Source: Caprella mutica
Taxonomy: Eukaryota > Arthropoda > Malacostraca > Amphipoda > Caprellidae
Length of the DNA: 64,000 nt
NCBI GenBank assembly: GCA_947561585.1
Contig: CANNZV010002467.1
Location: forward strand, 32,884-96,883
Direction: 5' to 3'
Notes under the pieces: generated by a model
What the model saw: the letters and a program-made list of their open reading frames with translations, nothing else
What the model was told of the DNA's origin: nothing
Database searches by the model: none
Shown: positions 22,116 to 33,740 of the stretch, one piece after another
Numbering within the stretch: position 1 is the first letter of the stretch
How the letters are laid out: each line of letters starts with the position of its first letter
Translations under genes and position numbers: made by a program

Positions 22116-22570
22116 AATATATGTTGAAAATTTGACGTCCGTTACACTCTCCCCAACTTAAAATTTGCTGTCCGAGCAAAACAAAAAATAATGAAATGAT
22201 AATCTATGCACTTTACATATAAAAAAACTTATTTACGTCTCACAATATTATACTAACTGCCAGTCTATTCATCTAAATTTCAAAAATTAAACTTCTTATT
22301 TTATAATGAAACTTAACCTAATTTAACAAAAAAACTACCTCATAATAACGAAACACAGAACTTAATAATATTCTTAATATACTCAAATGCAGCTGATTTG
22401 AAGATTTGCCAGTCTTCTTGGATCAAGCGTTAGATGTAGGATCTCCAAGATGATCCTCAAGATGGTACTCAGCACTGCTGTCCGATGCGCTGATAAACCT
22501 CCCAGCATTTGGTCCCAATCTTCTTCGTATGACAGATATATGTTGAAAATTTGACGTCCGTTACACTATC
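22116..22570 (-). mobile_element. LTR-like signal: duplicated LTR start next to a polypurine tract
   Basis: On the minus strand, TTGGGGAGAG runs into TGTAACGGACGTCAAATTTT near 22147, which looks like a polypurine tract followed by an LTR 5' end. The same roughly 30-bp start recurs at about 22532-22562. The sequences beyond it differ, so this is not a plain LTR pair. It is probably a fragment of a Gypsy-like element or of nested copies. Confidence 0.35.
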
Positions 22571-24590
22571 CACTTCACTGTTCTGAGCCGAGGGCCAATA
22601 ACTTTCCCTGTGTCCTATCAAAACCGTACCACTGGGTCACCTAAATCATGCTGCTAATGACGTCATCCAAGGTCGCCGCATCCATAATCTGATGCGGCGT
22701 CCCCCTAACCACGTGGCTTCTGATGTCGTCCCAGGTGGATCTATATACCACTGCTGAGTCACTTTACCCTCGTGACTTATGACGTCAGCTATGGTATTAC
22801 TATCAGGAATACCTGAATCTGAAGATTATGACAATCGGTGTAGAATCAGTGATATAGGAAAAACAATTATTATTAATCTTTCAAATTATGAACATTAAAA
22901 GAAAATTAAGTACTCTTAATTAATAATATTAAATAGTGCATAGTGACACAGTGAATTGACCAATAGGTAAAATATATCTTTATAATTATACCTTTTAAAT
23001 ATATTAATCTAAGATATTATATAGTAGTTATTTTTCAATATGGACTGGGAACAATGCACGAATATAACTAAGATAAATAACTGAAATAAAACGAAGGTGC
23101 ATTTATCCTATGTTATTATTTAAAAATGACTAAGAAGTTGAAAATTACTATTTAATGTTTATTTATACTTTAATTATATAGGTCATTGTAAATATTATAT
23201 AGGTGATTATTAATAATTATTTAATGCTTATATAATAACTTCATTTCCTAATCATATATGATAATATTTCTTATTTAATTATTAGCTACTATGAGAAGTC
23301 GCTATTTTTCATCTTTTGTGTATTGTTTGGTGGTTTTCCCTCTGACCTTGAGTATAATATCTGAGGTCAGAGGTCAGAAAAATAGTAAGTTAGTTCAGAT
23401 TGAGATTGCGTAGCGACCAGTTTAGTACAGTCCTACCAGTCAATTCAAGGTAGTATTACTTCCCTCTTGATATACTGGGTTGATTTATAGTTGACTTCTC
23501 AGTAGCTAATAGTGTTTTCTTATTTTAGAATAACGTCTAAAAGTTCATATTTCCGAAAATGCCATTGATGCAAAACTCGCCTCGATACCTGATACAATCT
23601 TCTTTCTAATCCTCTAACACAGTGTTTTCTACCGGTAGTTTGAGTAAGTACCCTATTTCATTGATATAAAGTCGTGAATTCTGAGTCTGAAGCTTTAAGC
23701 GGTAATTTAATTAATTTATATATTTTTGTCTCAGGTTTCCTACAAATAAAGCGGTATCTTCCTTTTGTGTTCTTTTACCCTTTACATTTATGTAGTAACC
23801 TTAAATTCCTTATAAAGATAAGTGGGAATTAAATAAAAAAATTAAAAGTTGAATTCAAATTGTTAGTATGTGGACATGTACCTAGTGCATTATCCTCTTT
23901 GAATAAGTTAATCTGTCATCCCAGATACGTTATGACTTTACTTCAAGGAACTAAAAGATTAGACGGACTATACACAATCTTCGCTAATTGAACACTTGGT
24001 CGAAATATCTTTTGAGGATTATTTGCCTGACATTAGCAATGGTTTATTATCAAACTATCTCTATTTTGTAAGGATTATCTGCCTGACACTAATAATAGTT
24101 TATTATAGTACAAGATATTTTTGAAGACTCTTTTGCACAAAGATTATTTTACAATTTTAACTAGTTTTTTCCTTAGAATTTGCCCAAGGACAACACACAC
24201 CCTTTTCTAATAAAAAGGTCTGAAACATTTATACCCTGTTCAGTATTCGATCATCACCACCACGTTCTACATATAGGGTTATTCTGCATCCTAACTCCGT
24301 ATCCTCAAAAACTCTGTGAAAAATTGTGTGCTACTAACTATCTATCTTCGTGTGTTATTTCATGATATAGTATATTAACTTTGCTTGAGTAAACGTGTTT
24401 CATTGTCCTTTGTCCTATAGAGTTATTGAATGAAAATGAAAACCAAGAGCAATTAAATAAATAAAACCTGTGAAATATTCCAGTTTTAAGACTGAATAAG
24501 ATTAAACGAAAGCTCAACCATTTACCTCAAACTAATAATTACTTTCAAATCATAACTAAGAAAACGAAAAGTAACATTATAAACAGTGTC
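22571..24590. other. AT-rich interior with no recognisable gene
   Basis: A slightly GC-richer patch at 22590-22800 has no open frame. A small hairpin (ctgacct / aggtcag) lies at 23340-23380. The 61-codon frame at 24180 has no recognisable motif. Confidence 0.4.
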
Positions 24591-25126
24591 AATAAGGATT
24601 AAATAAAATAGGTAAATAAGGATTTAAAAACAGGGGGGGGGCTTATGACTAGGGTTGTGACATTATGCATTTACATATATGCAGTATATGCACTGGGAAA
24701 TATAGTGCATATGCAACAGGTTTTAAGCTTTTTGAGAAAATGCATATGCATTTGAGAAAACGCTATGCATTTGAGAAAACGCATATGTTTTGCAGATAAA
24801 ACATATGCACCTAAAGATAATGCATATAAAAAAAGGCATATGCATTTGAAACAGAAAGGAAGGCAATATATGCACTTCCAGCATGTTTATATCTGGTGGG
24901 GGGTTGAACAAACCCCTAATTTATTTGTTATATATACAGTATACCTTTAGGTGTTCTATCATTTTGTTTACCTAATGAAGATGATTTTAAATTTTTGTTC
25001 GAAAAATAAAGAATATTGTTAACTATATGGCGCCATCAAGCTTAAAGTAACACTCACAGTAATGTAAATAAAGAATAGGATAATAATAGTTACAGATTAT
25101 AGACACAGGTGGTCAGTATGGCAGTA

Positions 25127-26093
25127 GGACTTTTCCCCGCCGAATAAAATATCAGTAATTTAGATTATTAAAGTATGATTTTGATAAAACACAAAATTAA
25201 TTTATTTATTTATTAATAGAAAACACACTTTATTAACAGAATTTGATTCCCGTAATTATGTGCCCATATTGTTCGTTCGATTTTAAGACTATGCCTTGGT
25301 ATTTTCGTATATAATTAGGAGATGCAACAAAGTACGAACATTATTGCAATACTAAGGGTTACCAAGTGTCGCAAGGTACTCTAAGCAGCTTCGATTAGTT
25401 CAGTTATTTAAACTCTGTAGTTTTCTATATCGTGACTTTATTATTTTATTTTTCAGCTATACATTAAATGGCGATCTATTAACTACTCGTTCAAATTTAC
25501 GCTTTTACAGATCATTAATAAACTTTATTATTATTTTTTCAAATTAATTTATTAATTATCCTCATAATTAATAAACCTACTAGGTATAAATTTTTATTAC
25601 ACTAAATATTGACCTCTTTTTTAGTGTCCTTTATCTAATATGTATATTTAATATTTGTACCTTAAAAATCTTACAATGGTTTGCCATTATTAAGAAAATA
25701 ACTAAGTACGTTAGAGTGTAGAAATCCTTAAATCAAGACTTTTCGCGTAGTCAGGTTTCAGAACAACGATTTATATATATTGTCGTACATTTTCCCTAAA
25801 ATTCTCCAACAAAAACTAATAATCGATGAGTAACAAATTCAAAACTGGTTCGGTTCAATAAGTTGGTGGTGACCCATTTTCAGTCAACTAGAAACCTATT
25901 ACCATGTGACAATAATATTAAAGAAGAAAAAAAAAAATAAAAAAGGTCTGTTATTTGAGACGGCAGACTTCGGTATATAATTTGGCAACTGATTTATTTG
26001 TCATAACTATTTATTTTCGAAAATTAAATATAGAATCGCAACATTAAATTATCTTCCAGTCTTATTTTATATAAATCCGGCGGGGAGAAGTCC
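25127..26093. mobile_element. Nested foldback element with GGACTTTTCCCCGCCG-type ends
   Basis: 'ggacttttccccgccgaata' at 25127 is mirrored by 'atccggcggggagaagtcc' at 26075-26093. A further 'gaatagtccg' repeat extends the right side to about 26130. No target duplication was defined. It lies inside the hAT element and carries no gene. Confidence 0.5.
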
Positions 26094-26344
26094 GCGGGCA
26101 AGGAATAGTCCGGCTGGGAATAGTCCGTTCCCCGTGATTATATATCTAGTTTCTGTTCTTAAATAACTGGTAGCAATGAAAATTCACTTCACTAATATAG
26201 TATCCTATAGTGCCAACAATATGATGTGTCTTTCTCTGAAACACTTTTAAGTGTTTTGAAATACTTGACATTTAAAATTTGGAACATTACTAATAAATGC
26301 ATAATAATTCATAATATATGCAAATTCATATTAATAGTTAATTT

Positions 26345-26812
26345 AGTAGGGGTTTAACGTCTGCTTCTGAACCAAAGGCCATATCGCTGACATCAAAAGA
26401 AAATTAAATACAAGGGACTAGAAGAAACAGTCAGAAAGGAAAGTGGTTCTATATGGAACAAAGTCACTTACTACTGTCGGTGGCAATGCTCATGAATGCA
26501 GAAAAGCTACTCAGTGAATGCAGTGACGAAAAGAGACACAAAACAACGGTGGCTGCACTTACGGATGGAAGAGGAAAATGAAGAGGTGATAGAAAATGAA
26601 CCATACGAGGCTACCAAACCCAAAAACTTCGTAGTTGAAGAGCATAACCATCCTCTAAAATTGCAAGTAGCGTTAAAAAATGATAAATATAATAAAAATG
26701 AAAAAAAAAAACAATCCATAATCCAAATTACAACAGTTAGGGGCCCAATGTACGCCAACCAATTCTCTTCCATTCGTCACAGACAGCTTCAGGATAGGCA
26801 AATTTAAAAAAG
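26345..26812 (+). mobile_element. Dispersed repeat family R1, copy 3, with a 103-codon open frame
   Basis: Same sequence as 2985-3475 and 50190-50710 (reversed). The 26496-26807 frame includes RWLHLRMEEENEEVIENEP and FVVEEHNHPLKL. The final HNHP is loosely like the end of FLYWCH-type zinc fingers found in MULE transposases, but the matching cysteines are not convincing, so no function is assigned. Confidence 0.5.
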
Positions 26813-27107
26813 TATATGCATGCTTATAAATGCATATGCAAATTGGCAAATGCAAATAGGTAAATGCATTTGCATATTGGTAAATGCATATGCATATTGG
26901 TAAATGCATATGCATATTGGTAAATGCATGTTGTTAAATGCATATTTATAATTGCATATGCATGTTGATAAATGCATATGCGAATCAAATAAGCATATGC
27001 GTTTTAGAAAAGCATATGCAAAATATGCAATGTCACAACCCTACTTATGACCTACACCCGGAGTACAATGCATCAGAAAAGCAAAGATAGCAGCTGGAAG
27101 CAATGAA

Positions 27108-27187
27108 CAGAGCCCCCCCTCATGACCGGGGGGGCTTATGACCTAGGGGGCTCTTGACCAGGGGGGCTTATGACCGGAGGGGCTCTT
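27108..27187. repeat. G-rich terminal-repeat block next to the LINE 3' end
   Basis: Alternating 'gggggcttatgacc' and 'gggggctcttgacc' blocks, the same modules as the hAT-like G/C termini at 6783, 7150 and 15912. It lies directly at the 3' side of the minus-strand LINE and is probably a third, truncated insertion of that family. Confidence 0.6.
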
Positions 27188-27189
27188 CT

Positions 27190-29263
27190 TTCCAATACCC
27201 TCTTTTTGATCTTCCACGCCACACTCTTAACCCCCAGTACATTCCTTACATCCTGCATGTTCATTCCTCTTTCCTGCATCTGTCTCGAAGGTTCCCCATT
27301 TCTGTCGCTCCACACATATCTATAGCACCTATCCATCCATGACTGCATTCTCTTCACATCCTTCTTCCACCACGTTCTTACCTGACTATCAAAAAGCAAC
27401 CCACTCTCCACACACGCCTCCACTACTCTCGCCTTTCACCTCTTGCTCATTCTGCTTCCCATCAGTCTCTGCTTAATGGTTGCCCACAATCCTCCCGCTC
27501 TCTTTACCCTCATGTCCCCATCCTTTTTCGCTCCCACCCATGAACCTAGTATCCTTATCTCATCCCCTTCATCACTTCCAAACACCAAACATTCTTCTTT
27601 TGCTTCATTATTTCGTTCCTCAAACTTCTCCATTACCCCCTTCACCGCAGCCACACTCTCCCTCAGTTCCCCCCCTCCCCCACCAGAGCTGTGTCATCTG
27701 CAAACAGCAGTTCACTCACTCTAACACTCTTAGCTTCAGAGCTTTCTCTCTCCCAGCTTCTATTACTAGCAAAAGTTCTTCCTGGCACCCACTTCCACTC
27801 CACCCCTACTTCACGATCCTCCTCACAGCCTGATGGTATATGTTGAAGAGGATAGGGGAGGTAGAGCAGCCCTCTCTCAGTCCCCTAGCTGGGGCCCACG
27901 GTTCACTCAGTGACTCAGCCCCTCTTTTCCTTTTACCCGATACTCTGTGGTTTCATGAAGGTCCATTACAGTCTCCAGGCACCTTCCCCCCATCCCATTT
28001 CTCTCCATTAACATCCACAACACCGGCTTGCTTACCTGTGGTTAAGCCTTCTCCAGGTCTAACAACTTAGCTTCTGGCCTCACATTTTCCCCTGCATTGT
28101 TATTGTTATCCACTCCTCCTTCTCTCTCTCGCATCTCTTCCCGTAATGCCACACATCCTCACCACAATCTGTGCTACATCCGCAGTCGATCTCCCCTTCC
28201 TAAATCCAAACTGGTTCTCGTCCATCAGCTCCAAATACTCCGCCCACCACCTTAATTTAATCTCTTCGAAACCACTCTAGCCAATATTCTACTGCCCATT
28301 GCCAACAGGCATACACCCCTATAGTTCACTGGAAGACTCCTGTCTCCCTTTTTAAATAAAGGACACATCACACCTACCTTCAGAGAATCATTCCATACAC
28401 TCGCTCTCCTTTCAAACATGAACTTCACCATTTCTACTACAGCCTCTTTCACCTCTTCACATGCCTCCCAAATGTACCTCAATCTCACACCATCCATCCC
28501 TAGCGCTGAATCCTTCATCTCTTTCACTGCACTAAGTATCTCTTCTTCACTCACCTCATTTACTAACTCGTTCGCTTCCCTTGCTCTGTCATCTTGTATC
28601 AGGTCCCTAGATTTCTCTATTATTTCCCTTATTACTTCAGGCTCTACTTCATATCTGTTCTCCGACACCCTCATGAAGTGCTCTCTGAAGCTCTCCACCG
28701 TTATATTCGTGCTTGCACCCGCTCTCTTCCATTTTTTCCTTCCTATTTCTTTCAAAATCCTGTACATATCACCTACCCTCCTACTTACACATGCTTCTTC
28801 ACATTCCCTGATTCTTTCCTCCCACCATTCTCTTTCCCTGTGTCTAAAAAATCTTCTCATCTGTCCTCTTGCCTCCTTTAATCTGTCCTTCGCCGCTTCC
28901 ACTCTTCTCTCCAATTCTCTCAATCTAGCATTCCCTCTCCTAACCCTCAATATTCTCATTGCCGAGGCACGCTCAACATTCTCATTTCTATTCCTTACTC
29001 CTTCACTTATCTCAGCTCTCAATCTCTCACATGTCTCCTCATGTACCACCAGCCACGGATTCTCAATTCTACCACTCACTTCTCCGCATACCTCCATTGC
29101 AGACTCCATCATCACCCTTACCAAATCATCCCACCTCATACTTCTTCCCCTGTCTACATTTCCCCATCCTTCTCCTCGTTGCCTCCCTCTCTTTCCCTCG
29201 CCCTCTCTCAAGCATTCCCATTTTATCCTCTTTACTTTTTTCTCCCTTGTCACTCTCTACTTT
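27190..29263 (-). pseudogene. LINE-B ORF2, reverse transcriptase and C-terminal region
   Basis: From the LTR insertion downward: a charged linker, then VMCPLFKKGDRSLPVNYRG (RT fingers) in the 28252-29253 frame. QFGFRKGRSTADVAQ and LDLEKA (motif A), RGLREGC-SP-LFN, and ELLFADDTALVG (catalytic FADD, at about 27690-27715) lie in other frames. The C-terminal part is in frames 27436-27654 (IRILGSWVGAKKDGDMR) and 27136-27423 (VRTWWKKDVKRMQSWMDRCY). At least three frameshifts are needed. In frame with the endonuclease, the codon at the insertion point is TAG. Confidence 0.8.
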
Positions 29264-29820
29264 TGATGCGTATGGGACTGTGCTTGGGTTAAATGAAGGC
29301 TGTCTTCCAACTCTCATAAGGGATGTATATTTATAATCTTGAATACAGCATTTCATTACAGTTAGAGATGAAACAAATGTGGAATATGGTAGAGATGAGT
29401 TCGGACCAGACCAACCCGGACGGGCCGGTCTGAAGTCCTTACTCTAAGTACTGACTCTTACTGACTGCCAACTGACTACAACTAACAACTCACTACTAAC
29501 TACTGACACCAGTTACATAATTCCTTGCCTTTATATACCTCTAAGCATCTTAACCGGAAACCACTAATGAGCTAAGACCCCGTCCATAACTTGGTCGCTC
29601 AAAAAAACATGAGTCTCAAACTAATTATTAGATCACATAGAAAATATATCCTTTATTCTTACAAGTATTTCTAAGCTGTCCTTACACCTCATTAAATCTT
29701 TTATTACTTCGTGGGAAAGATACATTGACTGTATAGACAGCTAGACACATTTTATTACTTTAAGACTTATTTCAGATCTATGAGTTTCTAATATATTTTT
29801 AGCTAATTCAGAATGCTACA
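29264..29820 (-). repeat. LTR (3' LTR in element orientation), 557 bp
   Basis: TG...CA bounded; carries a 10-bp extra segment (ctcttactga) relative to the other LTR. Confidence 0.9.
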
Positions 29821-29835
29821 TATCTTCCCCCTCTA
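29821..29835 (-). promoter_or_regulatory. Polypurine tract
   Basis: On the minus strand AGAGGGGGAAGATA directly precedes the 3' LTR start TGTAGC, the expected plus-strand priming site. Confidence 0.8.
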
Positions 29836-32800
29836 CAAGAAAAATTGAAGGTACTTCAATTTTATACAAAAATGCTTTAACTAATCCCTTTCACAAATAT
29901 ATCTAGAAAATCTTATATTAAAAACTAAAAATACCTAAACTTAAAATACAAAAACAAATTACAATTGACATGATTGTTCGTGAAGTTTTATCACAGTTAT
30001 ATATATTTGTTAAGTTGGTTAGTTTTATCCTATTCCATACATTCTTTTACATTCATCTCATTCACTGACCGTTACACATTTATACATAGGATAATATGTT
30101 GTTATGGTGAAAATTAATTAAGATGTTAATATTATTCAAAAGTATTTTGTTATATAATCTACCTAAACTTATAATAAAATCCTAAATTAAACTAAAAAGA
30201 TATATGAGTGATCTTAATTTTTCTAATAAATTTATAATTAATTTAACTAGGAATCTCTTCCCCTGCAATTTTAAGATCAGTCATCTATCTTCTAAATCTA
30301 CGACAATTACTGAAACTTATATTAGTTACAATAATCATAATGTAATATTACTAATGAAAATTCTAGTACAGATAATTGAAATACATTATAGAAAACAGAA
30401 TACACAAAAATCATTATTTATTAAGAATTAAATTTAAAGTTTATGAACACATAAATTGAAATATTAATCATGAAAATTAAAGTTCCTTGCATCATTTTAT
30501 TCCCTCATTCGATAAAAATATAAATTTACGTTAAAATGGCTTTGCATTATGCGATTTCATATTTCTTACTCTTCCGACTACATCCTCGATAGTGTTACTT
30601 TTATTACGTAATTCACTTCGGTATCTATTTATATATTATTCATCGCCAGTGTTTCTTTCTCACTGTGGTTCTCATTATTATTAAGACAGGACTTCATTTA
30701 TAGAGTCTAACTTGTCTACTTTCGCATTAATAAACATTTAGCACATCACATTAACTTGGATCTATATCAACGAAATTATTATTCGGGAAATGCTGAACTA
30801 AAAACAATTTCATCATAATATATCAATCATCAGTGAATTCACAACTTGTAACCTGAATTGAATAATTAATATTATATCCATATAGTTTCAAATATCTGCA
30901 TTATCTAAATATAACCTAAGGTATACATAAAAATAATCTTATTACTAAAATCTTAAACTTATTCCTAAAAAAAATTAAATTCCATTATCGTACGAAGTCA
31001 TTTTCATTTAACTAATCATATCTTCGATTGTTTGATCAATTATTGTGCGTTTATATTTCAACACAGTATCATTTCTATAGTAATATCATTATTTCTTACT
31101 TCTCAATATCATATAATTATTACCTTGGATAAATTATCTTCATCATGCTACCAATCAATTATTCAAATTATTATATTTTTATCAAATTCTTCATTAATTC
31201 GATTAATTATTATATTCCTTCACATGACTTCAATACAATTCTAGAAAAATTCACAAATAAAATCAATGTCTATCAAATAGATATCATCAAAAAAAATATT
31301 AAGAAAAATCCCTATGAATGAAATGACATGAAAAAAAATATATATGAAATACCTAATCATTTAAAAAAAAAAAAAAATAATACATAGACTTAATAAAAAA
31401 ATTATTCATTGATCTTGATTTACATCCTCTGATGACATAAGGATCGAAAGGGTTGTTCTCTGGAAAACTGTTCACTTGCTTTCCATCATTTTGCCTCATG
31501 CAAGTTTGCATGTCACAGAAAAAGAAATAATATATTAGTAAATTTACTGAATATTTTTCTTAATTATTACTCTCTCTCCTTTCTTTACGTTACTTTATAT
31601 TTAATTCAGGTTTAGTGGGATTGTTATATTTAAATTATTTTTTAATATTTACTTTACTCAAACGTTGAATATAGTTGTAAAAAGATTGACTTCAAAAACA
31701 AAAATATGCAATAATAAAATTATATTCTCAAATTGAACAACAAGAGAGTGAAAAAAAAATCATAATAATTATTAACTCTACTATGTATAATTCAAATACT
31801 TACAAAACATGCAACTTAAAATCTGTCAAAAAATATAATAATAAAAAGAAATATAGAAAGAGAAAAAAAATTAGTTAACATATTGAAAATTATAAAGAAA
31901 AAAAATATTTTCACAATACTTAGTGAACATAGTTTTGGTTTTAATTAGATTCAAATTATTTTCTGTTATGACTAAAAACAATGGAAACGTTTTCAATTTA
32001 TATCATTTTATTTTAATCATTTAGTTAATTTGTAAATAACTATTAGTAATTTAATTTTTTTCGTATAAATCATGACTGAAACAATCTTCAAAATGATATC
32101 TGGAGTCACTCTAGTTTTTAAACTATGTTAAACGTTTTTTAGATAAAACAATATTTCTTGTTCAAAAATAATTATATAAATTTTTTATATATTAAATACA
32201 ATCCCACTCACCGTTACATCCTTTAACTTCATTTTTCTGAACATCATGTTGATTATTTTGATTGCAAGTCTGGCAATTCTCAGCGTGTGCAATTTCAATG
32301 TTGCAAATAGGTTGGAGAGAGCATGCCAAACTGAAAAAAATATTCTGATAAGTTTACCTCAATACATATTTATCACTTCCTATAGAACAATACATAATAG
32401 AAAAAAATTAATACAATTTTAATAATTTCTTCTATTAATTATTCTTAATTATCTTATCCTTTTGATATTATTGTAAGTTTGATGACATTATTTAATATAA
32501 TTAGTGACACATTTTTTTTCACAAAATTTTCCTCAATAATAAACATTGATTTTATTCTAACTTAAACGATTAAATACAATACTCCCCAGTTTTCGAAGTA
32601 TCTTCTTTACATTCTTGAAATTGCGAACTAGTTGGTCCTGTGGTTTTGGAATCACCACCAATATATTGTGTTGAAACAGGCTGAATTCTGATTTTCAGTA
32701 AAAATTGTTTCTAATTTTTCTTCGCTGTTTTTAATCACGTTAAATATATATTCAGTACTTGTAGTTCTTCTTAGATGTCAGCTTTTCAGATGCAGTTCTA

Positions 32801-33181
32801 ATTGTATTAAACATACGCCACACTTGTAGAACGTAGGTACGGGAACTGATGTCTTCATTTAAAATTTGATGATTGTGTAACGTTGTTACTTCTGTGTGAA
32901 ATCTCGGGAACATTTTTTCTGTAGTGGTGCTATTTTTCGACTGGGCTCACATTTTGATAATCTCAAATGTCTGGTATCTTCTTCTTTCTTCATGTTGTGT
33001 TTTGAATCAGAACTTTCCTGAGGTTCGAAAGGTTGAGACATGCTGAACAAATTTTTGACTGGGTTTTGTTCATCATCTTCGTAGTCGTTTAAATATTTGA
33101 AGTTTTTGGGTTCATCTGATCATCTGAGGGGTGCAGGATTCTTCTTCAATTTGTCTTTACCTGGGGCCGGATCCACTGCTT

Positions 33182-33192
33182 GTTGGGCGCCA
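33182..33192 (-). promoter_or_regulatory. Primer-binding site (tRNA-Lys type)
   Basis: On the minus strand, one base after the 5' LTR, the sequence is TGGCGCCCAAC. This matches the tRNA-Lys-primed binding sites of many LTR elements over its first 11 bases; the match does not extend further. Confidence 0.75.
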
Positions 33193-33193
33193 A

Positions 33194-33740
33194 TGATGCG
33201 TATGGGATTGTGCTTGGGTTAAATGAAGGCTGTCTTCCAACTCTCATAAGGGATGTATATTTATAATCTTGAATACAGCATTTCATTACAGTTAGAGATG
33301 AAACAAATGTGGAATATGGTAGAGATGAGTTCGGACCAGACCAACCCGGACGGGCCGGTCTGAAGTCCTTACTCTAAGTACTGACTGCCAACTGACTACA
33401 ACTAACAACTCACTACTAACTACTGACACCAGTTACATAATTCCTTGCCTTTATATACCTCTAAGCATCTTAACCGGAAACCACTAATGAGCTAAGACCC
33501 CGTCCATAACTTGGTCGCTCAAAACCACATGAGTCTCAAACTAATTATTAGATCACATAGAAAATATATCCTTTATTCTTACAAGTATTTCTAAGCTGTC
33601 CTTACACCTCATTAAATCTTTTATTACTTCGTGGGAAAGATACATTGACTGTATAGACAGCTAGACACATTTTATTACTTTAAGACTTATTTCAGATCTA
33701 TGAGTTTCTAATATATTTTTAGCTAATTCAGAATGCTACA
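33194..33740 (-). repeat. LTR (5' LTR in element orientation), 547 bp
   Basis: Nearly identical to 29264-29820; near identity implies recent insertion, because the two LTRs are identical at birth. Confidence 0.9.

Larger units (their letters stand above)
24650..27043. mobile_element. Non-autonomous hAT element, 2394 bp, 8-bp TSD CTTATGAC
   Basis: It starts TAGGGTTGTGACATTATGCAT and ends ATGCAATGTCACAACCCTA, a near-perfect inverted repeat. CTTATGAC lies on both sides (24642-24649, 27044-27051). Subterminal zones are packed with ATGCATATGC-type motifs (24660-24880 and 26813-27020), as is usual for hAT transposase binding sites. There is no transposase frame; the interior holds a nested foldback (25127-26093) and a copy of repeat R1 (26345-26812). 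It interrupts the right terminal repeat of the 11.1-kb element and is therefore younger. Confidence 0.88.
15912..27059. mobile_element. Composite 11.1-kb hAT-like element, 8-bp TSD GGAGTACA
   Basis: GGAGTACA lies immediately outside both ends (15904-15911 and 27060-27067). The left end (CGGGGACGGTCAAGAGCCCC ... 'aatccttatttacctagttaa' to about 16060) matches the reversed right half of the MITE at 6783-7175. The right end (24595-24649 plus 27044-27059, ending GACCTACACCC) matches its reversed left half. The small element is thus a deletion derivative of this one. Length is inflated by a later hAT (24650-27043), by the 17432-19857 insertion and by satellite. No transposase frame was found inside, so it is probably non-autonomous. 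Confidence 0.75.
29264..33740 (-). mobile_element. Young non-autonomous LTR retrotransposon, 4477 bp, 5-bp TSD ACTTT
   Basis: Two direct LTRs (29264-29820 and 33194-33740) differ by only a 10-bp indel and a few substitutions. ACTTT is duplicated at 29259-29263 and 33741-33745. Read on the minus strand the LTR is TGTAGCATTC...ACGCATCA (TG...CA). A primer-binding site follows the 5' LTR and a polypurine tract precedes the 3' LTR. The 3.37-kb interior has no gag or pol frame (longest about 76 codons), so it needs proteins in trans, as LARD-type elements do. Confidence 0.9.

Noticed and set aside
28418..29266. 282-codon plus-strand frame rich in Ser and Leu
   Set aside because: Antisense shadow of the LINE-B reverse transcriptase, which has recognisable RT motifs on the minus strand.
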